This document shows positions 18,176 to 27,367 of a stretch of 64,000 nucleotides of DNA, piece by piece (position 1 is the stretch's first letter; each line of letters begins with the position of its first letter). Both the position numbers and the translations under genes were made by a program. The DNA is from Zavarzinella sp. (GTDB taxonomy: Bacteria; Planctomycetota; Planctomycetia; Gemmatales; Gemmataceae): assembly GCA_041399155.1 (NCBI GenBank), contig JAWKTI010000003.1, forward strand, positions 62,001 through 126,000, read 5' to 3'. The notes under the pieces are model-generated. The model worked only from the letters and a program-made list of their open reading frames with translations. It was not told where the DNA came from and searched no databases.

Positions 18176-19059
18176 CCCGCTACCAGGCGCGCTCTCGCTT
18201 ACATTTCGGCATGCTGAACCTGCAAAGCCCAGGTACCAGCAGTTACTGGGCTTCAGTAGATGGAATTGCAATACTACCGATACGTGCATTTGGTGGTGTG
18301 GGCCTGATGATTGATGAGCCCGCAATTATTGTGGAAGTAGAAAAAGCCCCCACGTGGCTGTGCAGTGGGCCATCTGCCGAACGGGCGATGGGCTTCGCAC
18401 AGCAGGTAGTTGCCAGACTAGAAACTTCCCAGCCACTCCACGTGCGAGTAGTGGCCTGCCCGGAAGAGCACACCGGCCTGGGTGTGGGCACCCAGTTGGG
18501 CCTGGCCGTTGCCACAGCCACAGTGCAGGAACTTGGCTTTCCCCACGTTGCCCCACAGCAACTGGCAGCATGGATCGGACGTGGGCAGCGCTCCGCTATC
18601 GGCGTGCATGGCTTTGAACATGGGGGGCTGATCTTCGAAGCGGGCAAACTGCCCACAGAAACGCTGTCGCCAATGGTGCATGCCTACCCTTTTCCGGCAG
18701 ACTGGGAAGTAAAATTACACTCCTCACCGGTGACCGATCGGTGGCACGGCCAGCGGGAACTGCAGGCTTTTCAACAGTTACAACGGGTGGAACGCTCGCT
18801 GCGGGAAACGGAAACCCTTTGCCGGATTGTACTTACGGGGTTGCTGCCCGCACTGCTGGCCCACGATTTTGAGCAGTTTTCTGAAGCAGTCTACGAGTTC
18901 AACGCCCGAAGCGGGAAATTATTTGAACCGGTACAGGGTGGCCGCTACGCCAGTCCCACGATCGAGGCTTACATTAAAGAGCTGCGATCAAATGGCATCC
19001 GTGGCGTTGGGCAAAGCTCCTGGGGCCCCACCGTGTTCAGCTTGCACAAACGGGGGTAG
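18172..19059 (+). CDS. beta-ribofuranosylaminobenzene 5'-phosphate synthase
   Basis: Beta-RFAP synthase joins p-aminobenzoate to phosphoribosyl diphosphate with loss of CO2, the first committed step of (tetrahydro)methanopterin synthesis. The 295-residue protein starts ARSRLHFGMLNLQSPG, typical of this GHMP-like family. It has the glycine-rich HTGLGVGTQLGLAVATA, GQRSAIGVHGFEHGGLIFEAG and the C-terminal IRGVGQSSWGPTVF. Its ATG overlaps the DUF447 stop codon. With pabB upstream, substrate synthesis and use sit in one transcript. Planctomycetes use this cofactor for formaldehyde oxidation, but no other C1 genes are visible here. Confidence 0.9.
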   Translation: MTRYQARSRLHFGMLNLQSPGTSSYWASVDGIAILPIRAFGGVGLMIDEPAIIVEVEKAPTWLCSGPSAERAMGFAQQVVARLETSQPLHVRVVACPEEHTGLGVGTQLGLAVATATVQELGFPHVAPQQLAAWIGRGQRSAIGVHGFEHGGLIFEAGKLPTETLSPMVHAYPFPADWEVKLHSSPVTDRWHGQRELQAFQQLQRVERSLRETETLCRIVLTGLLPALLAHDFEQFSEAVYEFNARSGKLFEPVQGGRYASPTIEAYIKELRSNGIRGVGQSSWGPTVFSLHKRG

Positions 19060-19162
19060 ATCGACAAAGAATGCACTCTTACGATTATGCGAGATTCATC
19101 ACTGCGTAAGTTCGGAATTCAGTCAGGTAAGAGAATCAGGTTTCAGGAATCAGTAAAGAATG

Positions 19163-20197
19163 TCACTCTTTGACATATTTGGGAGCAGGCGGCGATTCGC
19201 CTGGATCACGCCGAAGTGTCTCCGATGGCAACTCCCCGAAACAGGTCTTGTAGGCATGGGAAAAATCGCCGAAGTGCCAGAAGCCCCACTTGAGGGCCTC
19301 CGTCGTCACTGTGGTCAAGTTCTGGTTAGCTGCCCGCAGCGCCTGTCGCACTCGATGAAGACGGAGCCGGGTGAGGTATGCGACCGGGGTCATCCCCATT
19401 AACTCTTTGAAAGCATACTGCAAAGTCCGTTCACTCACACCCGTCACTTCACATAGGTCTGCTACATAGAGACGATCGGAGTTGTGCGCCAGTACGTAAT
19501 CCTCAGCGACTTGCACAACACGGCTGTAAACCTGCCGAGTTCGGTCCTGGAGTGGAGGAGTGACCTGGAGGGCCGATCCGATGGTCATCATCAAGGTTTC
19601 AAGCAGCTCGACCTTGGCGGCGCTTCTCGTCTCGTTTTGATCGAATAGTTCGGGCTGTCTTGCAGCAAGGTCAGTTAGTCTGCGCCCAAAGCTATACAGC
19701 CCGTGAGCGGCTGCGGGACATGGTGTGAGCAGCTCAACACCGTGTGGAAGATGAAAATCGGCTTCCTGATGCCAGCTATTGAGCTGTGACTGCATTTCGT
19801 CGGGAGGCAAAAGAAAGGCCACACTCTCATAGCCAGCCGCAACTACAAACTCCACTTCAATGTTGGGCATGCAAGCAAGCATCCGATCCGGGCCAACCGG
19901 TGAACCATTCAGCGTCCCAGCAGCACTGGGGCCAAAGGCAACGTAAGCCATGAAACCGGGCAACAATCTTGTGCGCGTGCGAACCGAACAATTCGTTGAG
20001 TGATATATCACGGTGATTGCCCCCAGTCGGACGATGACTCTGCGGGCCCGCAGTGGTCTCGATTCCAGTTGCACCGCGTCCAGTTCAATTAACTCAATGT
20101 TTTCCCCGATCGCCGTGGGGTCGCATATCTCAACCACCGTAACGGTCGGCAGTGAGCCTGGATAGTCGGAATTAGCAAGAAATGGTAAGTTTTCCAT
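19163..20197 (-). CDS. AraC family transcriptional regulator
   Basis: A 344-residue regulator. The last 100 residues hold two helix-turn-helix motifs (LYVADLCEVTGVSERTLQYAFKELMGMTPVAYLTRLRLHRVRQAL, then TEALKWGFWHFGDFSHAYKTCFGELP). The N-terminal 230 residues form a sensing domain without a motif I can name. It is divergent from the sulfatase, and the shared control region of about 85 bp is split by an IS630 element. It probably once controlled the sulfatase / cupin / SMP-30 genes. Base use differs somewhat from the flanking genes. Confidence 0.88.
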   Translation of the reverse strand: MENLPFLANSDYPGSLPTVTVVEICDPTAIGENIELIELDAVQLESRPLRARRVIVRLGAITVIYHSTNCSVRTRTRLLPGFMAYVAFGPSAAGTLNGSPVGPDRMLACMPNIEVEFVVAAGYESVAFLLPPDEMQSQLNSWHQEADFHLPHGVELLTPCPAAAHGLYSFGRRLTDLAARQPELFDQNETRSAAKVELLETLMMTIGSALQVTPPLQDRTRQVYSRVVQVAEDYVLAHNSDRLYVADLCEVTGVSERTLQYAFKELMGMTPVAYLTRLRLHRVRQALRAANQNLTTVTTEALKWGFWHFGDFSHAYKTCFGELPSETLRRDPGESPPAPKYVKE

Positions 20198-20268
20198 GTT
20201 TTGCGGAATTTCGATAGACGGCAGTGACAGAACGAAGATAATCTACGTTAATTCAATGCGTCAAGCTA

Positions 20269-21482
20269 GTGCTTTGTCACATCTAAAAAGTCGGATTGGC
20301 AATTCCAGTCAAATCTGCAATACTGCATGGTACAAGGAGGTTGCCATGCGGAAGTTGTATATCATTCGACTGACAAAGCAAGAACGAGTCGAGCTTCAGA
20401 GTGTCGTCAAGAAGTTGAAGGGAACCGGGCAGAAAGTTCGACGTGCTCAGATTCTGCTGAAGGCAGATGCCGATGGTCGAATTGGACTGATGAGCGTATT
20501 GCCGAGGCGTTTTCGTGTCGGACTAGAACCGTGGAACGGCTTCGCCAGCGGTTCGTCGAGCAAGGATTTGAAGAAACACTCAACCGAGCTAAACGTCAGC
20601 AACCACCCGTGGATAAGCTATTGACGGGCGACCAAGAGGCCCGCATCATCGCGACTCGGCTTGGGCCGCCTCCGAAAGGCTACAACAACTGGACGCTTCG
20701 GTTGCTGGCACGCAAGGTCGTGGAGTTGGAAATCGTGGAGTCGGTGAGCTACGAAACGGTCCGACGCACGCTAAAAAAATGGCATGACGAATCGGAAGAT
20801 TGAATATTGGGTGATTCCTCCGGAGGCGGACGCCGAGTTTGTCGCCCATATGGAAGATGTGCTGGAAACCTACGAAAAACCGTACGATCCGAACGTGCCG
20901 GTCCTGTGCATGGACGAACAACCGGTGCAGTTGTTGAAAGAAACACGCGTTCCTATTCCCGCCACGGCCCAACATGCCAAGCGGGTTGACTACGAATACG
21001 AACGAGCGGGCACGGCGGCTATCTTCATGTTTACCGAACCGCTGGTCGGTTGGCGTGAAGTCTCCGTTCGCGAACGGAGGACGAAGATTGACTGGGCCAT
21101 CGAAATGGCTCGGTTGTTGGAGGGTCGCTATGCGTCATGTGCCAAAGTGATCGTGGTGTGTGACAACCTCAACACCCACACCAGGGCGCGTTCTATGAAG
21201 CGTTTGAACCCGCGTGCGCGGACCTTGGTTCGACGGATCGAATTCTGCTACACCCAAGCATGGAAGTTGGCTGAACATCGCAGAGAATGAACTGAGTTCG
21301 TTAACCCGCCAATGTGTCGCGGACCGTCGCTTTGAAGATGTTGCCACTTTGAGTGAAGAAACCGAGGCATGGTCGAACGATGTCAACACCACACAGCGTG
21401 GCGTTGACTGGCAAATGAAGATCGACGAAGCACGAACGAAATTAAAATCGGTTTACCCGACAATTAAGTCGTGACAGAGCAC
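20269..21482 (+). mobile_element. IS630-family insertion sequence, 1214 bp
   Basis: Left end GTGCTTTGTCAC and right end GTGACAGAGCAC are inverted repeats (11/12) with further partial matches inward. Each end is flanked by TA (20267-20268 and 21483-21484), the target dinucleotide duplicated by IS630-type elements. The only gene is a decayed transposase. The insertion lies between the divergent AraC and sulfatase genes. The right-hand TA supplies the first A of the sulfatase ribosome-binding site AGGAG, so the native sulfatase promoter is now 1.2 kb away. Confidence 0.9.
20346..21474 (+). pseudogene. IS630-family transposase, multiple frameshifts
   Basis: Starts at 20346 after a strong AAGGAGG. 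The helix-turn-helix part continues in another frame from about 20480 (NWTDERIAEAFSCRTRTVERLRQRF). The frame changes again at the A7 run at 20773-20779 to read IEYWVIPPEADAEFVAHMEDVL and the catalytic-domain segments VLCMDEQPVQ and VVCDNLNTHT. Two more shifts near 21190-21215 and one near 21252 are needed to reach CYTPKHGSWLNIAENELS, which holds the last acidic catalytic residue. At least four indels, several in homopolymers, make it inactive as written. Confidence 0.9.
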
Positions 21483-21496
21483 TAGGAGCCGCGTTA

Positions 21497-23192
21497 ATGT
21501 TGAAGGTAAGAGCAGTGGTGGCTGCCATAACTCTGGCAACTATACTGGCTTTTGGGCCATGTCCAAGTTTATCAGCTGTTGAACCGAAAAGCAAACCAAA
21601 CATTCTGCTCATCGTTGCCGACGATATGGGGTATTCGGACCTTGGCTGTTACGGTAGTGAGATCAAGACACCAAACATTGATGCCTTAGCCAAACAGGGA
21701 TTACGGGCAACCAATTTTTACGTTTCACCAACCTGCTCCCCGACTCGCGCGATGCTGCTCACCGGTGCGGACAACCACGTGGCTGGCCTCGGCACCATGG
21801 CCGAGTGGATCGGCCCGATGCAGCAGGGCAAGCCGGGCTACGAAGGGCACCTCAACACACGCGTCAAAACAGTTGCGGACCTGTTGCGGGACGGGGGATA
21901 CCGAACTTGGATGGCCGCCAAGTGGCACCTTGGTGAAAAGCCCGAACAGTGGCCATCCAAGCGGGGATTTGATCGTGATTTCGCGCTGTTAGAAGGGGCT
22001 GGCAGCCATTGGTCTGACATGCTCGGACTGCTCCCCTCGGAACCCAAGGTGCATTACACTCGCAACGGGAAGTTGTTAGAAGAACTACCCGACGATTTTT
22101 ACTCATCAAAGTACTTCACTGATTTCATCATCGAATGCATCGATGAAAATAACAGCGATGGGAAGCCTTTCTTCGCCTACCTCGGCTACCAGGCCCCTCA
22201 CGGCCCGCTGGCCGTGCCGGCCGAGTGGCGGGACAAGTACAAGGGCCGGTACGACAAGGGGTACGACGCCATCCGGGCGGAGCGACTGGAGCGGCAGAAG
22301 AAGCTTGGCATAGTTGGCAAGAAACGTGGTCACGTTTCCGCGTTTGCCAAATATTCCCGCCTGGGACAAGCTCACGAACGACCAACAGACTTTGGTTGCC
22401 CGCAAGATGGAACTCTACGCGCCCATGATCGAGTATATGGATGACCAAATCGGCCGGCTGATCGCCCAACTGAAGAAAGCAGGAAAGTACGACGATACCC
22501 TAGTTGTCTTCCTTTCCGACAACGGGGCAGCAGGCGAGGACATGGCCCAACTGGTGACCAAACTGGCCCCCACGGCAAAAGACTGGTTCGATAAGACATT
22601 CGACAACCGGCCGGAAAACTGGGGCAAGCCACGTTCAGCCACCGAATACGGGCCCTCGTGGGCACAGGTAAGCAGCGTGCCCTTACGCCTGTTCAAAGGA
22701 GTCGTTTCCGAGGGTGGCATTCGTGCCCCCCTCATCGTGTGTGGCCCTGGTGTGAAGCACGCAGGAGTCATTAATCAGTCGCTTCTGCACGTGATGGATA
22801 TTACTCCTACATTCCTGGAGTCTGCTGGTATCGAGCACCCGGATAAGAAGAAAGGGGGCTTGGTCGCACCGATGCAGGGGAAGTCGATGTGGCCTCTGCT
22901 CACCGGCTGGGAGAATGCGACCCGCACAGATTCTGACTGGCTCGGCTGGGAACTGTTCGGCAATCGAGCGATCCGCCAGGGCGACTGGAAACTCCTCTAT
23001 TTATTGAAAGGGGCTGGAGGAACCGGCACCTGGCAGTTGTTCAATTTGAAAGAAGACCCAGCCGAGATGCACGATCTTTCCGCAAAGTATCCCGAAAAGC
23101 GATCTGCACTCCTCAAACTGTGGGAAGAATATGTCAAGACGAACGGTGTCATTGTTACCGAGTGGGGCCCATTTGCTGGGAGCCATCCTTGA
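21497..23192 (+). pseudogene. arylsulfatase (formylglycine sulfatase), one frameshift
   Basis: A secreted sulfatase of about 565 residues with a signal peptide (VVAAITLATILAFGPCPSLS). Metal site DD occurs in LLIVADDMGYSDLGCYG, and the FGly motif is CSPTR with Cys80. Later blocks include AAKWHLGEKPEQWPSKRGFD, FFAYLGYQAPHGP and VVFLSDNGAAGED. The frame breaks near 22318: family sequence continues as NVVTFPRLPNIPAWDKLTNDQQ only if one A in AAGAAACGTGG is removed. It starts at the ATG after AGGAG (21484-21488), directly next to the IS630 end. The substrate is a sulfate ester, probably from a polysaccharide. Confidence 0.88.
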
Positions 23193-23604
23193 AAAGGTGC
23201 TTGGTGCAAATGATTAACTGAGCACTGGAACCACCATTCCTGTTGAGCTGTGTTGCTGGCAGAAATCTGGCAATTCCATGGCAGTATTCAAATACGCATG
23301 AGGCTCTATTCGTGAATCTGGAAAAGATAGCGGAGTACCTTATCGAGCATAACGCACGACGATATGGTGGGCGTAGTCAAGGCCAGACTACATGGAGCGC
23401 TACAACAAGTTCGCCGGTAAGATTCGCATGGCAATTGTTGCATTGCAGAGATAATCCAGGCACTACTTACAGTTGATACATAATGATGAAGCAGCATGTG
23501 AGTAATAGCTGTTTCGCAGTTTAAAATGAGAAAAATCGAGGGCGAAGTTGAATTCTGACATCTATTGAGAGATTGAGAAAACCAAAACCGAGGTAAATGC
23601 TTAC
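23193..23604. other. gene-poor gap with possible coding remnant
   Basis: No convincing gene. Bases 23311-23370 read VNLEKIAEYLIEHNARRYGG and 23388-23454 read, in another frame, YMERYNKFAGKIRMAIVALQR before a stop. Both look protein-like and could be one frameshifted remnant, but I do not recognise the family. The rest is AT-rich without clear signals. Confidence 0.3.
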
Positions 23605-23973
23605 ATGAAATTTCCAACTATCCAAACAAATGAACAAGGTGAGACTTGTTTCGCCTTGCAGGATCTGCCCGAAAAAGAACTCGCTGTCGGCCCGCCTCCG
23701 AATCCCATGGGGCGAATGAGCGATTTAGGGAGCGTGACGACAATGAGCGTCATTCAGTTCGGCGCTGGAACTGAGGCACCTGCCCACAATGCTCCTCAAC
23801 CATACGTTGTGATTGTTCTGTCCGGCGAAGGGGAGGTAGTCACGAGCGATGGGGAAGCTCGGCGATTTCATGCAGGCGAACTTCTCTTTTGCAACGATCT
23901 TACTGGTAAGGGGCATGTTACTCGGGCGATTACGGACTTGACTTTGGTTTTTGTTAACCGGGCCAAATCCTGA
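23605..23973 (+). CDS. cupin domain protein
   Basis: A 122-residue single-domain cupin. The barrel is visible in VTTMSVIQFGAGTEAPAHNAPQPYVVIVLSGEGEVVTSDGEARRF and ELLFCNDLTGKGHVTRA. The usual metal-binding HxH is not complete (PAHNAP), although a later His is present, so metal binding is uncertain. It lies between the sulfatase and SMP-30 genes on the same strand and may act on a sugar-derived product in the same pathway. The specific function is unknown. Confidence 0.85.
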   Translation: MKFPTIQTNEQGETCFALQDLPEKELAVGPPPNPMGRMSDLGSVTTMSVIQFGAGTEAPAHNAPQPYVVIVLSGEGEVVTSDGEARRFHAGELLFCNDLTGKGHVTRAITDLTLVFVNRAKS

Positions 23974-24023
23974 CAAATACTTCGTTGAAATTAACTAGCA
24001 CTAGAAACAATGTGGAGAACATC

Positions 24024-24891
24024 ATGGCAATCGTTACGAAAACTCTGGTCGACACGACAAAGGGTCTCAAGTTTACAGAGAGTCCTCGCTGGTTCCAGAA
24101 CAAATTGGTTTATCGATATTCACGACAAACGGATCAAAACGGTAGATCTTTCCGGATCGGTAGCCACAGCGCTGGAACTACCATTCATTCCGAATGCCTT
24201 TGGAATGACTCCTGAAGGATCTATCGTGGTTGGGGATGCTTTTCAACGAAAGATCTACCGGTCCGAAGCCGGGGGGTCCCTGCAAGAATTCGCCGACATC
24301 AGCAATATCACCAAATTTTGTTTGAGTGACGGGATTGTGGATAGCAAAGGCCGTTTGTATGTCGGGGATATCGGCTACAATTTTTTGGACCCGGCAGCTA
24401 AGCCAGTTGAAACCTGTGTCATGGTCCTCATCGACTCGCAGGGGCAAGCATCTGTTGTCGCGGACAACCTTTTCTTCCCGAACGGTATCGTGATCACACC
24501 TGATGAACGAACGCTCATTGTTGGAGAAACAATCGGCCATCGACTGACAGCATTCGATATCCAGGAAGACGGATCTCTGAGTAATCGGCGCGTATGGGCA
24601 CAATTGCCACCATCTGTCGGTCCTGATGGTATATGTCTTGACGCTGAAGGAGGAATTTGGTGCGCCAACCCCGAAGGCGAGGACAGTGTTGTACGGGTTT
24701 GTGAAGGCGGGGAGATCACCCATCGAATCAAGATCGATACTCACGCTTATGCGGTGATGCTGGGCGGACCAGATCGAAAACACCTTTTCATCTCTGCATC
24801 TGCCTCCCATGACCCGGAAGAAATTCATCGAAAGGCGAGCGCGACCTTTCAGGTTGTTGAGGTTGATATCCCTGGCGCGGGAACACCCTGA
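24024..24891 (+). pseudogene. SMP-30 / gluconolactonase-like protein, one frameshift
   Basis: A six-bladed beta-propeller lactonase of about 290 residues. The start AIVTKTLVDTTKGLKFTESP at 24024 follows GGAG. Near 24110 the frame breaks after RWFQNKL: the family continues as FIDIHDKRIKTVDLSG in another frame, as if one T were lost from TTGGTT. The rest is open and conserved (FIPNAFGMTPEGSIVVGDAF, FPNGIVITPDERTLIVGET, GPDGICLDAEGGIWCANPEG), with the metal-binding Asn and Asp positions apparent. It would hydrolyse a sugar lactone. It is last in the accessory block. Confidence 0.87.
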
Positions 24892-24951
24892 TTCAGTGGA
24901 TGCTTCAAGGCCATCTGCCGGGTGGCAAAACAGTCATTCAATGAACTGGCG

Positions 24952-25584
24952 TTATTTCTGCTTCAGAATCTTTTTCAGAATTGCCTGTTCCAGTGGGATA
25001 GAACGGCCTAAATCGATCCAGCGTTCGCTATCAGCCTGCTCTGTCGTGCCAAAACCCGGGTCAACCACCGTGAACTGGGTGCGGTCGACACTGATTGCAT
25101 CCTGAAACGAACTTGGTGCTGAATATGGTGCTGAAGGTATCGGAATATCCTTTAATTCTTTGTGCACGATCACCTGCACCTGGTAACCCTCTGGGCTGTC
25201 GTTCAGAATGCGGACTTCGCACCGATGTCGCATCGTTTGCAAAGTGGCGAGCTTTCGTTCGTGAAAATCGGGTGAACCAGGTCGCCAGGGCTGTTCGTAA
25301 CCCGGGGCCAATGTGGGCACCGCAACGATTCGACGATCATAGCGACTGGAAGATTGAATGGGAAAATAATCGTCCACCGCATCCAGCACGCGATCAAATA
25401 CATCGTTATAACTGGCTTCGGATATTTCGCAGGCATGCACCAGACACGGGTTCTCGTGGGAATGATTTGCCGAATATTCCGATACAAACGCTGGATTATC
25501 AATCAGCGGCCGTGCCAGAAAGCACCCAGAAAGTGCCAGCAGGCTAAAGCCCGAAATAAATACGCCCTGAACCCACGGCACCAT
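24952..25584 (-). CDS. hypothetical lipoprotein
   Basis: About 210 residues starting at the ATG at 25584, which follows GGGGGA; an upstream in-frame ATG at 25629 is less likely. The signal region (VFISGFSLLALSGC) ends in a lipobox LSGC, so the protein should be lipid-anchored after cleavage before that Cys. The mature part is mixed alpha/beta with no recognised motif (ASYNDVFDRVLDAVDDYFPI, RRIVAVPTLAPGYEQPW). It is convergent with the SMP-30 gene. Function is unknown. Confidence 0.75.
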   Translation of the reverse strand: MVPWVQGVFISGFSLLALSGCFLARPLIDNPAFVSEYSANHSHENPCLVHACEISEASYNDVFDRVLDAVDDYFPIQSSSRYDRRIVAVPTLAPGYEQPWRPGSPDFHERKLATLQTMRHRCEVRILNDSPEGYQVQVIVHKELKDIPIPSAPYSAPSSFQDAISVDRTQFTVVDPGFGTTEQADSERWIDLGRSIPLEQAILKKILKQK

Positions 25585-25751
25585 GTTGCATTCCCCCGCA
25601 TCCATGCATGGAATCACGTGCAATCGCAAAGTAGGAGTTTCTTGTCAAGGTCAATGTGAGTTATCGCTGGTTTCTCACCTACGGTGGGAGTCTGAACTGC
25701 TTTGGATAGAATACCCTGCAAACATAAACTTCACCTGGGGAGAACTGCACC

Positions 25752-26579
25752 ATGACCTGGAAATATGCCATTTGTAACGAAACATTTCAGGATTGGCCGC
25801 ACGAAAAAGTCTGCCAGACCGTGCGAGAAATCGGGTATACTGGTCTGGAAATTGCCCCATTTACCATCGCACCCTATATTACGGAGGTTTCTACCAGCCA
25901 GCGTCAGGAATTACGACGGGTGGCTGAAGCCAACGATCTGAAAATCATTGGGCTGCACTGGCTGCTGGCCAAAACAGAAGGTTTTATGCTGACATCGCCC
26001 GATCCAGCTATTCGGCAACGCACTGCCCTTTACCTGGGGGAACTGGCACGTGCCTGTGCCGATCTGGGTGGGGATATTCTGGTGCTGGGCTCGCCGATGC
26101 AGCGAAAGATTCCCCCCGGGGCCGATATTCCCTCGACGACCTCCTATGCACTTGATACCCTGCAACAGGTGCTGCCATTTCTGGACGAAACGAAGGTGGA
26201 TCTGTGCATTGAGCCACTGGCACCCACAGAAGCAGATTTTCTGCAGACGGCTGCTGAAGGGAAGGCGATGATGGACCAACTCAATCACCCCCACGTGCGG
26301 CTGCACCTGGATGTCAAAGCAATGTCTTCCGAAGCGGTGCCAATCCCACAAATATTAGAAAAGTTTCATCAGGAAATGCGGCACTTCCATGCCAACGATG
26401 CCAATATGCGTGGGCCTGGATTTGGCGACACCGATTTCCTACCCATCTTTCAAGCATTAAAAAATATTCATTATTCAGGATGGGTATCGGTCGAAGTGTT
26501 CAATTATCTGCCCGATCCGGTAACAATTGCCCAGAAAAGCCTGGAGTATATGCACCAGGTGGCAGGGAAATTGCAATAA
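25752..26579 (+). CDS. sugar phosphate isomerase/epimerase-like TIM-barrel protein
   Basis: A 275-residue protein of the xylose-isomerase-like AP-endonuclease-2 fold. Visible family sequence includes YTGLEIAPFTI, NDLKIIGLHWLLA, DILVLGSPMQRKIPPG, LCIEPLAPTEADFL, HPHVRLHLDVKAM, FHANDANMRGPGFGDTDF and GWVSVEVFNYLPDP. The Glu, His and Asp residues at strand ends are placed to bind metal. The exact sugar substrate cannot be read from sequence. The gene stands alone and ends 41 bp before a parS-type palindrome. Confidence 0.88.
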   Translation: MTWKYAICNETFQDWPHEKVCQTVREIGYTGLEIAPFTIAPYITEVSTSQRQELRRVAEANDLKIIGLHWLLAKTEGFMLTSPDPAIRQRTALYLGELARACADLGGDILVLGSPMQRKIPPGADIPSTTSYALDTLQQVLPFLDETKVDLCIEPLAPTEADFLQTAAEGKAMMDQLNHPHVRLHLDVKAMSSEAVPIPQILEKFHQEMRHFHANDANMRGPGFGDTDFLPIFQALKNIHYSGWVSVEVFNYLPDPVTIAQKSLEYMHQVAGKLQ

Positions 26580-26620
26580 TCTTAGGCAGAAAACATTGAC
26601 GCTCGTACGAATATTGAAAA

Positions 26621-26636
26621 TGTTCCACGTGGAACA
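26621..26636. other. parS: parS-type centromere site
   Basis: TGTTCCACGTGGAACA is a perfect 16-bp palindrome and differs from the general bacterial ParB site TGTTTCACGTGAAACA at one symmetric pair. The same variant core, GTTCCACGTGGAAC, is used as parS in Pseudomonas as I recall. It lies in an 85-bp intergenic gap, flanked by direct repeats CGTACGAAT (26604-26612 and 26645-26653). scpB and dnaA in the same window fit an origin-proximal location. parA and parB are not in the window, and I found no second copy by eye. Confidence 0.8.
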
Positions 26637-26664
26637 CTGATATCCGTACGAATGTCCCTACGAC

Positions 26665-27187
26665 TTACGCCGCAGCTTTCAGTGCAGCAACTGCCGGTGC
26701 GTAATCCGGTTCGCTGGTCACTTCGCTGACATATTCCACGTAAGTCACTTTGTTCGATTTATCCACCACGAAAACCGCACGGGCCAACAGTGGGATAGCC
26801 AATCCTTCCAGCAGCACGCCATAGCTGGTGCCAAAGGAATGATTGGTGGCATCGGACAGTGTCTGCATATTGGTAATGTTCGCTTCGGTACAGAATCGCT
26901 TGTGCGAACGGTAAATCGAGGTTGATTCGTGTAACACGCCACCTTATCGCGCCCAAGTTCTGCCAGGGCTTCTTCGAATTTTGGTCTGGGTACAAGCCAC
27001 AGGAGTATCCAGCGATGGCACCACGCTGAACAGCTTTTATTTCGCCGGCGTGGTCTGCCAGTGTCACTTTGCTGACTGCGGAATTGGCACAGGAAAAATC
27101 GGGGGCAGCGTCGCCCACCTTGATTTCCGGGCCAACCAGAGTCATGGGATTGCCTTTAAACGTCACCGCACTTTCGCGTTTTTGCAT
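26665..27187 (-). pseudogene. tpx: thiol peroxidase (Tpx-type peroxiredoxin), several frameshifts
   Basis: Reduces peroxides through a reactive Cys. N-terminus: VTFKGNPMTLVGPEIKVGDAAPDF. The active-site segment SVVPSLDTPVACTQTK is readable only after a shift near 27030. FEEALAELGRDKVA needs another shift near 26970. DLPFA and HKRFCTEANITNMQTLSD each need further shifts near 26900-26920. The C-terminus (LLARAVFVVDKSNKVTYVEYVSEVTSEPDY) is open. At least three or four indels lie within about 130 bases, with family sequence otherwise intact. That could be a locally poor stretch of sequence or a dead gene. Confidence 0.85.
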
Positions 27188-27367
27188 GTCGATCCTTAAG
27201 TTGTAATCTCGTTAGTATAGTGGGATATTCCAAAGCAAATTTTCCGATTCAGTGCAGGATAGGCAAGTGGGGAAATCAACATTCCCACCGATTTGCAGGA
27301 AATGAAAATGAAGAAAAGATGAAAAGGCGAGAAACGCACCCATCGTGGGCGTGACAGGTTGCCTGGA

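Noticed and set aside
19065..19175. AAAGAATG(T)CACTCTT repeated on both sides of a 90-bp gap as possible ends of an island
   Set aside because: The two copies are close together and neither recurs near the right side of the accessory block at 24.9 kb.
20771..20785. A7 run in the IS630 transposase as a programmed -1 frameshift site
   Set aside because: The change of frame needed is in the other direction, and at least three more indels lie elsewhere in the same gene.
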